This document shows positions 43,176 to 51,643 of a stretch of DNA of 64,000 nucleotides, in pieces (positions within the stretch are counted from its first letter, which is position 1; each line of letters starts with the position of its first letter). Location of the stretch: positions 6,126-70,125 of the forward strand of contig JBGAQX010000039.1 in the NCBI GenBank assembly GCA_044220545.1, in the 5' to 3' direction. The notes under the pieces were generated by a model, which was not told the DNA's origin, did no database searches, and worked only from the letters and a program-made list of their open reading frames with translations. The translations under genes were made by a program, and so were the position numbers. This DNA comes from Fen-999 sp044220545. Lineage in GTDB: Bacteria > Pseudomonadota > Gammaproteobacteria > Burkholderiales > Rhodocyclaceae.

Positions 43176-43544
43176 ATGAGCCTCGTCAACTGGTTCGAAA
43201 TCCCGGTCACCGATATCGAGCGCGCCATCCGCTTCTACGAGGCCGTCCTCGACAAGAAGCTCACCCGTCAGGATATGCAGAGCTTCAAGATGGCGATTTT
43301 TCCCTATCCCGAGGGCGGCACCGGCGGTGCGCTTTGCCAGCATCCGCAATACCAGCCGGCGCCATCCGGCGGCGTCGTCATCTACCTCGACGGTGGCGAC
43401 GACCTGGACAAGCCGCTCGGCCGCGTCGTCGGCGCCGGCGGCCAGGTGGTGATGCCCAAGACGCTGATCACGCCGGAGATCGGCTACATGGGCTTCTTCA
43501 AGGACACCGAGGGCAACGTCATCGCCCTGCATTCCTGCAAGTAG
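43176..43544 (+). CDS. VOC (glyoxalase-like) family protein
   Basis: A 122-residue vicinal oxygen chelate protein with two beta-alpha-beta-beta-beta repeats: VNWFEIPVTDIERAIRFYEAVL and the second half with FFKDTEGNVIALHS. A Glu near the end sits where a metal ligand would be. An AAAGGAA site precedes ATG 43176, which fits better than the upstream start at 43134. It is divergent from the WYL regulator, which probably controls it. The substrate is unknown. Confidence 0.88.
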   Translation: MSLVNWFEIPVTDIERAIRFYEAVLDKKLTRQDMQSFKMAIFPYPEGGTGGALCQHPQYQPAPSGGVVIYLDGGDDLDKPLGRVVGAGGQVVMPKTLITPEIGYMGFFKDTEGNVIALHSCK

Positions 43545-43556
43545 CGAAAAGTCGGC

Positions 43557-43570
43557 CGTGGCGGCACGCC
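43557..43570. repeat. Short repeat, copy 2
   Basis: Second copy of CGTGGCGGCACGCC, in the 27 bp gap between the convergent VOC and YaiI genes. It can form a short GC stem and, like copy 1, sits where two converging transcripts meet. Confidence 0.35.
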
Positions 43571-43571
43571 G

Positions 43572-44027
43572 CTATGAGGCGGTCTTGCCCCTTGCCAGCT
43601 CGCGGTCCAACTGGCGGGCGAAAGCGTGTTGGTCGCTGGCGGAGAAGGCCGCCGGCCCGCCGGTCTCGACACCCGTCGAGCGCAACGTGTCCATGAAGTT
43701 GCGCATGGTCAGCGCGGCGGCGATGCTGCCCTGGTCGTAGGTTTCGCCGCGCGGCGTCAGCACGCGACCACCCTCGGCGATCACCTCTGCGGCGAGCGGA
43801 ATGTCGGACGTGATGACCAGATCGCCGGCCTCGACACGCCGCGCGATCTCGTTGTCCGCCACATCGAAGCCCTTCGGCACCTGCACCGCGCGGATGTGCG
43901 GCGAGCGTGGCACCGACAGCATCTGGTTGGCGACCAAGGTCACCGCAATGCCCGTGCGCGCGGCGGCCCGAAACAGGATTTCCTTGATCGGCTTCGGGCA
44001 GGCATCGGCATCGACCCAGATTTGCAT
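43572..44027 (-). CDS. YaiI/YqxD family protein (UPF0178)
   Basis: A 151-residue protein of the YaiI/YqxD family, which resembles the PIN-fold NYN group. It begins MQIWVDADACPKPIKEIL, with Asp residues in DADACP that match the family's conserved acidic centre. Later blocks are VADNEIARRVEAGDLVITSDIPLA (in part) and the TPRGETYDQGSI and MRNFMDTLRSTG signatures. Function not established, though nuclease activity is plausible from the fold. Confidence 0.92.
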   Translation of the reverse strand: MQIWVDADACPKPIKEILFRAAARTGIAVTLVANQMLSVPRSPHIRAVQVPKGFDVADNEIARRVEAGDLVITSDIPLAAEVIAEGGRVLTPRGETYDQGSIAAALTMRNFMDTLRSTGVETGGPAAFSASDQHAFARQLDRELARGKTAS

Positions 44028-44066
44028 GGCGTTCCGGCTACACGAAAGTCAGGCCTCGCGCCACGC

Positions 44067-44828
44067 CTACGGGCCCGCGCCGCGCGGCTTGCGGCCGCGG
44101 CCCGCCAGGGCGGCATCGAACACGCGGTTCGGCAGCACGCGGAGCAGCTTGGCAACTATCGCCATCTGCCAGGGAACGACCGCGTAACTCCGGCCCGCGT
44201 CGATGACGCGGGCGATGCGCCGAGCGGCTTCGTCGACCGGCAGGATGAAGGGCATGGTGTAGGTGTTGATGGCCGTCATCGGCGTCTCGACATAGCCGGG
44301 CGCGACGGTGACCACCTTCATGCCGCTGCCGCGCAACTCGCCGCGCAGGCTCTCCAGATAGGCGATGGTCGCGGCTTTCGAAGCGCTGTAGGCGCCGGAA
44401 CCCGGCAAACCCCGTATCCCGGCCACCGAGGCAATGCCAGCCAGCGTGCCGCCGCCGGCGGCGCGCATCGGTTCGATGAAGGGGTGGAAGGTATTGACCA
44501 TGCCAAGCACATTGACCGCCAAGACACGCTCGAAGATCGGCAGATCGCCGGCCTCCTGGGTCAACGTGCCGACCGAAATACCGGCATTGGCGATAACCAG
44601 ATCCGGCACACCGGCGCGGGCAACAAAGTCGGCGCCGGCCTGACTGACGGCGGTGGCATCGCTGACGTCTACGGAGTAAAGAAAGCTGGGGACGCGAAGC
44701 TGGTCGGCCAGATGGCGCAGTTCCCGCTCACGCCGGGCCAGCAGTGCCAGTGTCGCGCCCCGGCGGGCATAGTGCCGGGCCAGGGCGGCGCCCAGGCCCG
44801 ACGAGGCGCCGGTGACGACGACGCGCAC
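44067..44828 (-). CDS. Short-chain dehydrogenase/reductase
   Basis: A 253-residue classical SDR. NAD(P) motif VTGASSGLGAAL at the N-terminus, VIANAGIS (NAG), Ser in SVAGIRG and catalytic YSASK. After a PGYVETPM motif the C-terminal region holds YAVVPWQMAIVAKLLRVLP, possibly membrane associated. It begins at GTG 44828, sharing one base with the dsbA stop (TAG/GTG). The substrate cannot be inferred. Confidence 0.88.
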   Translation of the reverse strand: MRVVVTGASSGLGAALARHYARRGATLALLARRERELRHLADQLRVPSFLYSVDVSDATAVSQAGADFVARAGVPDLVIANAGISVGTLTQEAGDLPIFERVLAVNVLGMVNTFHPFIEPMRAAGGGTLAGIASVAGIRGLPGSGAYSASKAATIAYLESLRGELRGSGMKVVTVAPGYVETPMTAINTYTMPFILPVDEAARRIARVIDAGRSYAVVPWQMAIVAKLLRVLPNRVFDAALAGRGRKPRGAGP

Positions 44829-45487
44829 TACTTCTTGACCGAACGTTCCTTGCGGGCCTTGTCGATCAGTTGATCGAGGACGACGGTCATTTCCGCATGG
44901 CTGCCCGCCTCGCCGCTGGCCACGCCGTAGCGGCCGTTGATGAAGATCGCCGGCACGCCGTCGAAACCGTACTGGCCGGAAAGCTGCTGGGCGCGAGTGA
45001 CCTTGCTCTGCACCGAGAACGAATTCATCGCGTCGGCAAACTTCTGGCGGTCGACGCCCTTGGCGGCCATCCAGTCGGCAAGCACCTTCGGATCGTTCAG
45101 GTTCACGCGGTCGATGTGGATGGCGTCGAAGACCTCGCCATGCATCTTCTCGAGCACGCCCATGGATTCGAGCGCGTAGTAAACACCGGCGAGCGGCGCC
45201 CAGCCACCGGGCCGACCGTCCTTGCCGGGAAACACCGCCGGAATGCGCCGGAACGTGACGTCCTTCGGCAGGGTCTTCAGCCACTTGTTGAGGATGGGCT
45301 CGAGGTTGAAGCAATGGCCACAGCCATACCAGAAAAACTCGGTAATCTCGATCTTGTCCTTGGCATCGACCGGCCGCTCGGGGTTCAGCACCTTGTAGTG
45401 CTTGCCTTCCTTGAGATCGAGGGCGCTGGCCAGATTGGCCGTCGCGAGAAAGGCAATTCCCACCAGCAACGTCAGCAATTTGCGCAT
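44828..45487 (-). CDS. dsbA: Thiol:disulfide interchange protein DsbA
   Basis: Periplasmic oxidant that introduces disulfides, 219 residues. It has a signal peptide (MRKLLTLLVGIAFLATANLASA). The active site is CGHC (Cys56, Cys59) in FFWYGCGHCFNLEP. The cis-Pro loop is GVPAIFING, and the helical insertion is present. It lies just 17 bp from the SPOR-domain gene upstream. The same window encodes a lipoprotein with ten mature cysteines, a possible client. Confidence 0.94.
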   Translation of the reverse strand: MRKLLTLLVGIAFLATANLASALDLKEGKHYKVLNPERPVDAKDKIEITEFFWYGCGHCFNLEPILNKWLKTLPKDVTFRRIPAVFPGKDGRPGGWAPLAGVYYALESMGVLEKMHGEVFDAIHIDRVNLNDPKVLADWMAAKGVDRQKFADAMNSFSVQSKVTRAQQLSGQYGFDGVPAIFINGRYGVASGEAGSHAEMTVVLDQLIDKARKERSVKK

Positions 45488-45504
45488 CTATTCTTCCTTT
45501 TCGT

Positions 45505-46155
45505 CTATTTGCCCTTGGTCGGGGCGGTCTGAATGCCGTTCTGAGACAACTGGCCGCGCGCGCGGTTCAATTCCTCAACGTTCGAAAACGGTCCGGTGCG
45601 GACACGATACATTCTGCCCTTTTCAGGGACATCGACTTCCTGAACGCCGGCATCCAGCCCGATCAGGGCGAGCCGGGCCTTGAGATTGTCGGCGTCGGTC
45701 GGCTTCTGGAACGCGCCCACCTGGAGATAGAGCGGTTCGCCGCCGGCCGACTTGGCGTCGCCCGCCTTGGCTTCCGGCGCCTTGGCTTCGGTGGACTTCG
45801 CTTCCGCCGGCTTGGGCGCCGCCGGAGCCGGCGCCGCCTCCTGGCTGCCCGGCAGAATCTTGTAGAACTCGAAGCGCGGCCTGTCGCCATCCTTGCCGCC
45901 GACCTTGTCACCGGGCTTGCCCGGCAGCGCCTTTGGCGCGCCATTGTGGTCCGCGTCGCCATTGCCGGCCCGCTCGGCGCGCGGCGCCTTGTCGCGGAAC
46001 GGCAGGGGCATCTTGTTCATGTACCAGACAACGCCCAGCGACATCAACACGCCCAGTATCAAGCCAAGAAAGATGCCCAACAGGGTATTGCCGCGACTCC
46101 GCCGGCCCGACGCCGGCTTCTGGTAGGGCTTGCGCACCGCGTTCCCCTTTATCAC
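45505..46155 (-). CDS. SPOR-domain membrane protein (FtsN-like)
   Basis: A 216-residue bitopic protein: basic cytoplasmic N-terminus, one membrane helix (LLGIFLGLILGVLMSLGVVW), a long Ala/Pro/Lys linker with repeated KPAEAK-type units, and a C-terminal SPOR domain (LYLQVGAFQKPTDADNLKARLA, in part; then RVRTGPFSNVEELNRARGQL). SPOR domains bind denuded septal glycan, and the layout is like FtsN. The gene overlaps argS by 4 bp, a pairing common in betaproteobacteria. Confidence 0.9.
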   Translation of the reverse strand: MIKGNAVRKPYQKPASGRRSRGNTLLGIFLGLILGVLMSLGVVWYMNKMPLPFRDKAPRAERAGNGDADHNGAPKALPGKPGDKVGGKDGDRPRFEFYKILPGSQEAAPAPAAPKPAEAKSTEAKAPEAKAGDAKSAGGEPLYLQVGAFQKPTDADNLKARLALIGLDAGVQEVDVPEKGRMYRVRTGPFSNVEELNRARGQLSQNGIQTAPTKGK

Positions 46156-47918
46156 ATCGCCTCCGGGGCGGAGACACCCAGAATCCGCAGGCCGTTCCTC
46201 AGCACCTGGCGCACCGCCACCGCCAGGGCAAGCCGTGCTCGCTTGAGCTCATCGTCGTCGACCAGCAAGCGCTCGGCGTTGTACCAGCCATGGAACTCGC
46301 CGGCCAGTTCGCGCAGGTAGAAAGCCAGCGAATGGGGCGCGGAATCCGCCGCCGCCTGGGCGATGAGGTCGGGAAACGATTGGAGCTTGCCGCACAGCGC
46401 CAGTTCGCGCTCGCTGGCCAGTGGCGACAAGTCGGCGCCGGCCAGTTCCGCTTCCCGCCCGCCCCATTGGTTCAGCACCGAACAGATGCGGGCGTGGGCG
46501 TACTGCACGTAGTAGACCGGATTGTCGTTTGATTCGGACTTCGCCAGCGTCAGGTCGAAATCGAGCGCCTGATCCTGCTTGCGCAGCAGGTAGAAGAAGC
46601 GGCAGGCATCGTTGCCAACCTCTTCGCGCAGCTCCCGCAGGGTGACGTAGCTGCCCGCGCGGGTGGACATGGAGACCTTGGCGCCATCGCGGAACAGGCT
46701 GACGAACTGCACCAGCGCCACATCGAGGCGGTCGGCATCGATCGCCAGCGCCGCCAGGGCGCCCCGCACACGTGGAATGTAGCCGTGATGGTCGGCGCCC
46801 CAGATGTCGAGCACCCGATGGAAGCCGCGCTCGAACTTGTTGACGTGGTAGGCGATGTCGGACGCGAAGTAGGTATACAGGCCGTTATCGCGCTGGACCA
46901 CCCGGTCCTTTTCGTCGCCGAAAGCCGTCGAGCGGAACCACTTGGCGCCATCCTGAATATAGATGTGGCCGCCTCGTTCCAGCTCGGCAACCGCCCGTTC
47001 GACCATGCCCGTGTCGTAGAGAGAACGCTCCGAGAACCAGCAATCGAAATGGACACCGTAGGCTTCGAGGTCCTCGCGGCAATCAGCCAGTTGCTCGGTC
47101 AACACGTGCTGGTGGATGTAGGCCCACTCCTCGCCGAGCAGATCCTTGGCGGCGGCGATCAGGCCGTCGAGATGCGCTTCGAGCTGTTCTTTCTCGGCCG
47201 CCGAGTAGTTGCCGTCATCCGGCCGGGCCGGCGCCACCGGAACCGAACCGAGAATGGCAGCGGCGGGATGCACATACCGATCGCCATGCGCCTCGCGAAT
47301 CTGGTCGGCCATTTCGCCGACGTAGCCACCCTGGTAGGCATTGGGCGGAAAAGGCACCGCCTCGCCGAAGGACGCGAGGTAGCGCAGCCAGGTGGACACC
47401 GCCAGGATATCCATCTGCCGCCCGGCATCGTTCACATAGTATTCGCGGCACACTTGATCGCCGGCGAAGGCCAGCAGGCAGGCCAGGCTGGCGCCATAGG
47501 CCGCGCCGCGACCGTGGCCCACATGCAGCGGGCCGGTGGGATTGGCGGAAACGAACTCCACCTGCACCTTGCGACCGGACGGCTGACCCCGGCCGTAGTC
47601 GTCGCCGCGTGTCAGTACCGCCTGGACGACGCCGCTCCGGGCCGCCGCCGCCAACCGGAAGTTGATGAAACCGGCGCCGGCGACTTCCGCCTTCGCCAGC
47701 CAGGGTGACACGGGCAGCTCTTTGACCAGCCGCTCGGCGATCTTGCGCGGATTGTCCTTGAGCTCGCGCGCCAACTGTAGCGCCAGGTTGCTGGAAAAAT
47801 CGCCATGGGCGGGATCGCGCGGCCGTTCCAACTGGATATCGGCGCTCGCGCCCGGTGCCACGCTCTCCAGCGCGCTGCGCAGCAGTTCGGCCAGATGGGC
47901 CTTCGGATCCAATGACAT
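46152..47918 (-). CDS. argS: Arginyl-tRNA synthetase
   Basis: Class I aminoacyl-tRNA synthetase, 588 residues from ATG 47918. The HIGH-like motif is HVGHGRGAAYG, the Arg synthetase signature block FVSANPTGPLHVGH precedes it, and the KMSKS-equivalent region is KVSMSTRAGSYVTL. The N-terminal Add1 domain (RDPAHGDFSSNLALQLA) and the C-terminal anticodon helices are present. An in-frame start at 47945 would overlap the TATAAT box, so it is rejected. Confidence 0.97.
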   Translation of the reverse strand: MSLDPKAHLAELLRSALESVAPGASADIQLERPRDPAHGDFSSNLALQLARELKDNPRKIAERLVKELPVSPWLAKAEVAGAGFINFRLAAAARSGVVQAVLTRGDDYGRGQPSGRKVQVEFVSANPTGPLHVGHGRGAAYGASLACLLAFAGDQVCREYYVNDAGRQMDILAVSTWLRYLASFGEAVPFPPNAYQGGYVGEMADQIREAHGDRYVHPAAAILGSVPVAPARPDDGNYSAAEKEQLEAHLDGLIAAAKDLLGEEWAYIHQHVLTEQLADCREDLEAYGVHFDCWFSERSLYDTGMVERAVAELERGGHIYIQDGAKWFRSTAFGDEKDRVVQRDNGLYTYFASDIAYHVNKFERGFHRVLDIWGADHHGYIPRVRGALAALAIDADRLDVALVQFVSLFRDGAKVSMSTRAGSYVTLRELREEVGNDACRFFYLLRKQDQALDFDLTLAKSESNDNPVYYVQYAHARICSVLNQWGGREAELAGADLSPLASERELALCGKLQSFPDLIAQAAADSAPHSLAFYLRELAGEFHGWYNAERLLVDDDELKRARLALAVAVRQVLRNGLRILGVSAPEAM

Positions 47919-47943
47919 TGGCGTTCCCGGGGGAAAAATGGGC

Positions 47944-47949
47944 ATTATA
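47944..47949 (-). promoter_or_regulatory. -10 box for argS
   Basis: Minus-strand TATAAT 26 bp upstream of the argS ATG. No clear -35 (GCGGCG at 17 bp). It lies in the 163 bp divergent gap between argS and ubiB. Confidence 0.5.
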
Positions 47950-48081
47950 CCGGCCCCGGATAGCGTCGCCGCCCCCGTTCACACATTGCCATGAAGCGGG
48001 CCGGATCGCCCGGAACCCTTCCGAGCGCGGGCGAAACCGGGCACAATCCCTCGTCTTCGGCACCCCCTCAAGTCATCCACC

Positions 48082-49626
48082 TTGCGTCTATTGCGACTCG
48101 CCCGGATCGTCCGCGTCGGCCTTGGTCACGGCCTCGACCAGATGATCCTCGATCACGACCCGGAAAACCGGCTGGCCCGGCTGGTCGGTGTCGTCTTCTT
48201 CTGGCGCGATCTCTCGGCGCCACCCGCCGAGCGCCTGCGCAAGGCGCTCGAGGCGCTCGGGCCGATCTTCGTCAAGTTCGGCCAGGTACTCTCCACCCGC
48301 CGCGACCTGTTGCCGCCCGACCTTGCCGACGAGCTGGCCAAGCTCCAGGACCAGGTACCGCCCTTCCCGTCCGACCAGGCACTGGCCGTGCTGGAGCGCG
48401 CCTATGGCAAGCGGGTGACGCAGGTATTCAAGACATTCGAAGCGGACCCCGTGGCCTCGGCGTCGGTGGCGCAGGTTCATTTCGCCACGCTGCCCGACGA
48501 ACACGGCGGCCGCGAGGTCGCCGTGAAGATTCTTCGCCCGGGCATCGCCCCGATCATCAACCATGACCTGGCCCTGCTCGACACCCTCGCCGGCCTGCTG
48601 GAACGCCTGTGGTCCGACGGCAAGCGCCTCAAGCCGCGCGAAGTGGTCGCGGAATTCGCCAAGCACCTGCACGACGAACTCGACCTGATGCGCGAAGCGG
48701 CCAACTGCTCCCAGTTGCGACGCAATTTCACCGCCTCGCCGCTACTGTTGGTGCCGGAGGTCCATTGGGACTGGTGCTCGTCGTCGGCGATGGTCATGGA
48801 GCGCATGCGCGGCACGCCGATCTCGCAAATCGACCGCCTGCGCGCCGACGGCGTGGACTTGAAGAAACTGGCGCGCGCCGGGGTCGAGATCTTCTTCACC
48901 CAGGTGTTCCGCGACGGCTTCTTCCACGCCGACATGCACCCGGGCAATATCCTGGTCGCCATCGACGGCCCGAATTTCGGCAAGTACGTGGCGCTCGACT
49001 TCGGCATCATGGGCACCCTGAACGAGGTGGACAAAAGTTACCTCGCCATCAATTTCCTCGCTTTCTTCCGTCGCGATTACCACCGCGTCGCGGCGGCGCA
49101 TATCGAGTCCGGCTGGGCCCCGCCGGAAACCCGCGTCGACGAACTGGAATCCGCGGTGCGCGCCGTGTGCGAGCCGATCTTCGACCGGCCACTCAAGGAA
49201 ATCTCATTCGGCAAGGTCCTGCTGCGCCTGTTCCAGACCTCGCGCCGCTTCAACGTCGAGATCCAGCCCCAGTTGGTACTGCTCCAGAAGACCCTGCTCA
49301 ACATCGAGGGACTGGGCCGGCAGCTCGACCCGGAGCTCGACCTGTGGCAGACCGCCAAACCCTTCCTGGAGCGCTGGATGGCCGAACAGATCGGCTGGCG
49401 CGGCCTGGTCAACCACGTCAAGCATGAAGCCCCGCAATGGGCGGCGCTGTTGCCGCAACTACCGCGACTGATGCATCATGCCCTGAACAATCCGCCGCAG
49501 ACCATCCTGGCCGGCGAACTGGCGGCGCTGCGCGAGGAACAGGCCCGTCAGCGCCGCCGCCTGACCTGGCTGGTGGTACTGGTGGCGGCTCAGATCGCCT
49601 TCGCCTGCGTCCTGTTGATGACCTGA
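48082..49626 (+). CDS. ubiB: Ubiquinone biosynthesis accessory kinase-like UbiB
   Basis: Membrane-associated atypical kinase/ATPase needed for ubiquinone synthesis, 514 residues. It starts at TTG (RLLRLARIVRV, the usual UbiB opening). Motifs are VKFGQVLSTRRDLLPPD (KxGQ), ASVAQVH (Ala-rich loop), DELDLMREAANC, FHADMHPGNILV and ALDFGIMG. Two hydrophobic stretches at the C-terminus (WLVVLVAAQIAFACVLLM) anchor it to the membrane. It faces argS across a divergent gap. Confidence 0.94.
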   Translation: MRLLRLARIVRVGLGHGLDQMILDHDPENRLARLVGVVFFWRDLSAPPAERLRKALEALGPIFVKFGQVLSTRRDLLPPDLADELAKLQDQVPPFPSDQALAVLERAYGKRVTQVFKTFEADPVASASVAQVHFATLPDEHGGREVAVKILRPGIAPIINHDLALLDTLAGLLERLWSDGKRLKPREVVAEFAKHLHDELDLMREAANCSQLRRNFTASPLLLVPEVHWDWCSSSAMVMERMRGTPISQIDRLRADGVDLKKLARAGVEIFFTQVFRDGFFHADMHPGNILVAIDGPNFGKYVALDFGIMGTLNEVDKSYLAINFLAFFRRDYHRVAAAHIESGWAPPETRVDELESAVRAVCEPIFDRPLKEISFGKVLLRLFQTSRRFNVEIQPQLVLLQKTLLNIEGLGRQLDPELDLWQTAKPFLERWMAEQIGWRGLVNHVKHEAPQWAALLPQLPRLMHHALNNPPQTILAGELAALREEQARQRRRLTWLVVLVAAQIAFACVLLMT

Positions 49627-49644
49627 TTGCCCCGAGGTGCCGCG

Positions 49645-51204
49645 ATGCTCGTCTGGTTCGTCATCCTCTACTTGATGTTGTCCGTAGGCATTGGCCTGTT
49701 CGCGGCCACCCGCGTGCACAACGCCAAGGACTTCGCCGTCGCCGGCCGTAGCCTACCTTTGCCAGTGGTGATGGCGACGGTATTCGCCACCTGGTTCGGC
49801 GCCGAGGCGGTGTTCGGCGTGTCGGCCACCTTCGTCAAGGACGGGCTCACCGGCGTGGTCGCCGACCCCTTCGGCTCGTCGATGTGCCTGATCATCGCCG
49901 GTGTCCTGTTCTCGCGCTACCTGTACAAGCTCAACATCCTGACCCTGGGCGACTTCTACCGCATGCGCTACAACCGCACCGTGGAAGTCATCACGACGCT
50001 GTGCATCGTCGCTTCCTACCTCGGCTGGGTCGCCGCCCAGATCAAGGCGCTGGGCCTGATCTTCTTCGTCGTCACCGACGGCGCCGTCAGCCAGAGCGCC
50101 GGCATGATCCTCGGCGCCGCCATCGTGCTCACCTACACCACCTTCGGCGGCATGTTCTCGGTGGCCATCCTCGATTTCGTCCAGATGGCGGTCAGCATGG
50201 GCGGCCTGCTGTTCATCGCCTGGATCGTCAGCGGCAAGATCGACGGTGGCGGCGGCGCGGTGATCCATCACGCGCTGGAGGCCGGCAAGCTGGATTTCTT
50301 CCCCGCCCCCGAGCCGATGAAATGGGTCACGTTCCTCGGCGCCTGGATCACCATGATGCTCGGCTCCATTCCGCAGCAGGACGTCTTTCAGCGCGTCACC
50401 TCGGCAAAGACGGCGAAGATCGCCCTGGGCGGCTCGCTGCTGGGCGCCTCGATCTACTTCTGTTTCACCTTCGTGCCCATGTTCATCGCCTATTCGGCGA
50501 CGATGATCGACCCGGCCCGGTTCGCCGAGCTGCTGGAAAAGGATTCCCAGTTGGTTCTGCCCACCCTGGTCCTCCAGCACACGCCGCTGTTCGCCCAGGT
50601 GCTGTTCTTCGGCGCGGTACTTTCGGCCATCATGAGCTGCTCGTCGGCGACGCTGCTGGCTCCCTCGGTGACCTTCGCCGAGAACGTCATCCGCGGCTTC
50701 TACCCGAAGATGGGCGACCACCGCTTCCTCTGGGTGATGCGTGGCTGCGTCGTCGCCTTCGCCTGTCTGGTACTCGTCTTCGCGCTCAATTCGGAGTCGT
50801 CGATCTTCAAAATGGTGGAGAACGCCTACAAGGTAACGCTGGCCGGCGCGTTCGTACCGCTGGTGGCCGGCATCCTCTGGAAGCGGGCGACCACCCAGGG
50901 CGCGCTGGCCGCCACCTTCGGCGGCCTGCTGTCGTGGCTGATGATCGAAGTTCTGGTGGCCCATGGCGGCCAAACCGGCGGCGACTACGCCTACGCCCTG
51001 GTCGGCGGCGAGGGCATACCGCCGCAACTGGTCGGCCTGGCCGTTTCCGCGCTCGGCATGGTGGCGGGTTCCCTGCTGCCGCAATGGATCGGCCACAAGA
51101 CCCCGGGCCGGCCGCTGCACGAGTTGCAGCACCACGTCGCCGCCGAAACCCACCATGTGGCCGAGCCTCGTTTCGAACATGGCCATCACGGTACCGGACG
51201 ATAG
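49645..51204 (+). CDS. Sodium:solute symporter family protein
   Basis: A ~519-residue SSS-family transporter with about 13 membrane helices. Characteristic are FAVAGRSLPLPVVMATVFATWFGAEAVFG (in part), GLTGVVADPFGSS, IPQQDVFQRVTSAKTAK and FFGAVLSAIMSCSSATLLAPS. The solute (amino acid, acetate or similar) is unknown. A GAGG site precedes ATG 49645, which is preferred over TTG 49627. The His-rich C-terminus (HHVAAETHHVAEP...HGHHG) is unusual and might bind metal. Confidence 0.88.
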   Translation: MLVWFVILYLMLSVGIGLFAATRVHNAKDFAVAGRSLPLPVVMATVFATWFGAEAVFGVSATFVKDGLTGVVADPFGSSMCLIIAGVLFSRYLYKLNILTLGDFYRMRYNRTVEVITTLCIVASYLGWVAAQIKALGLIFFVVTDGAVSQSAGMILGAAIVLTYTTFGGMFSVAILDFVQMAVSMGGLLFIAWIVSGKIDGGGGAVIHHALEAGKLDFFPAPEPMKWVTFLGAWITMMLGSIPQQDVFQRVTSAKTAKIALGGSLLGASIYFCFTFVPMFIAYSATMIDPARFAELLEKDSQLVLPTLVLQHTPLFAQVLFFGAVLSAIMSCSSATLLAPSVTFAENVIRGFYPKMGDHRFLWVMRGCVVAFACLVLVFALNSESSIFKMVENAYKVTLAGAFVPLVAGILWKRATTQGALAATFGGLLSWLMIEVLVAHGGQTGGDYAYALVGGEGIPPQLVGLAVSALGMVAGSLLPQWIGHKTPGRPLHELQHHVAAETHHVAEPRFEHGHHGTGR

Positions 51205-51214
51205 GAGAACAAGA

Positions 51215-51586
51215 ATGCGCAGGTCCTCGCTGTTGCTGGCTATTGCCTTGTTGATCACCGGCTGCCAAACCATCCGCTACGAATTGCGGCCGCCCGCCAG
51301 CGACTCCGGCCGGCTATGTGTCACCCAGTGCTCGGCCATCAAGGAGACCTGTCATGGCAACGAGATCCGGCGCGCCCGATTGGAGCGCGACAGTTGCGAG
51401 CGCCGGAGCGACAGCGGTTTGCACGCCTGCCTGGCGATGGCCAACAGTCCGGAAACCCGCCGGAATTGCCACAACAAGAAGCAGAGCTGCTCGACCAGCG
51501 AGAACACCGCGCGCTGCGAAGGCGACTACCGCGACTGTTTTGGCGGGTGCGGCGGCACGGTCACCAAGATCGTCGAGGAACATTAG
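51215..51586 (+). CDS. Small Cys-rich lipoprotein of unknown function
   Basis: A 123-residue protein with a lipoprotein signal peptide, lipobox LITGC (lipidated Cys17) and the start after AGGAGA. The mature part has ten further cysteines, an even number that could form five disulfides, spread in C-x3-C and spaced patterns, with a Gly-rich end (CFGGCGG). Charged residues are plentiful. I do not recognise the family. It lies between a symporter and potA, each less than 60 bp away. Confidence 0.8.
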   Translation: MRRSSLLLAIALLITGCQTIRYELRPPASDSGRLCVTQCSAIKETCHGNEIRRARLERDSCERRSDSGLHACLAMANSPETRRNCHNKKQSCSTSENTARCEGDYRDCFGGCGGTVTKIVEEH

Positions 51587-51643
51587 CGCGCAACCGCTCG
51601 CGCACCTCGGCCGACCATTCGCACCCGGCGTTCCATTCCGAAC

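Noticed and set aside
49753..51273. Minus-strand open frame opposite the symporter gene
   Set aside because: It has Gln/Arg/His-rich antisense composition with no domain, and the plus strand has a clear membrane transporter.
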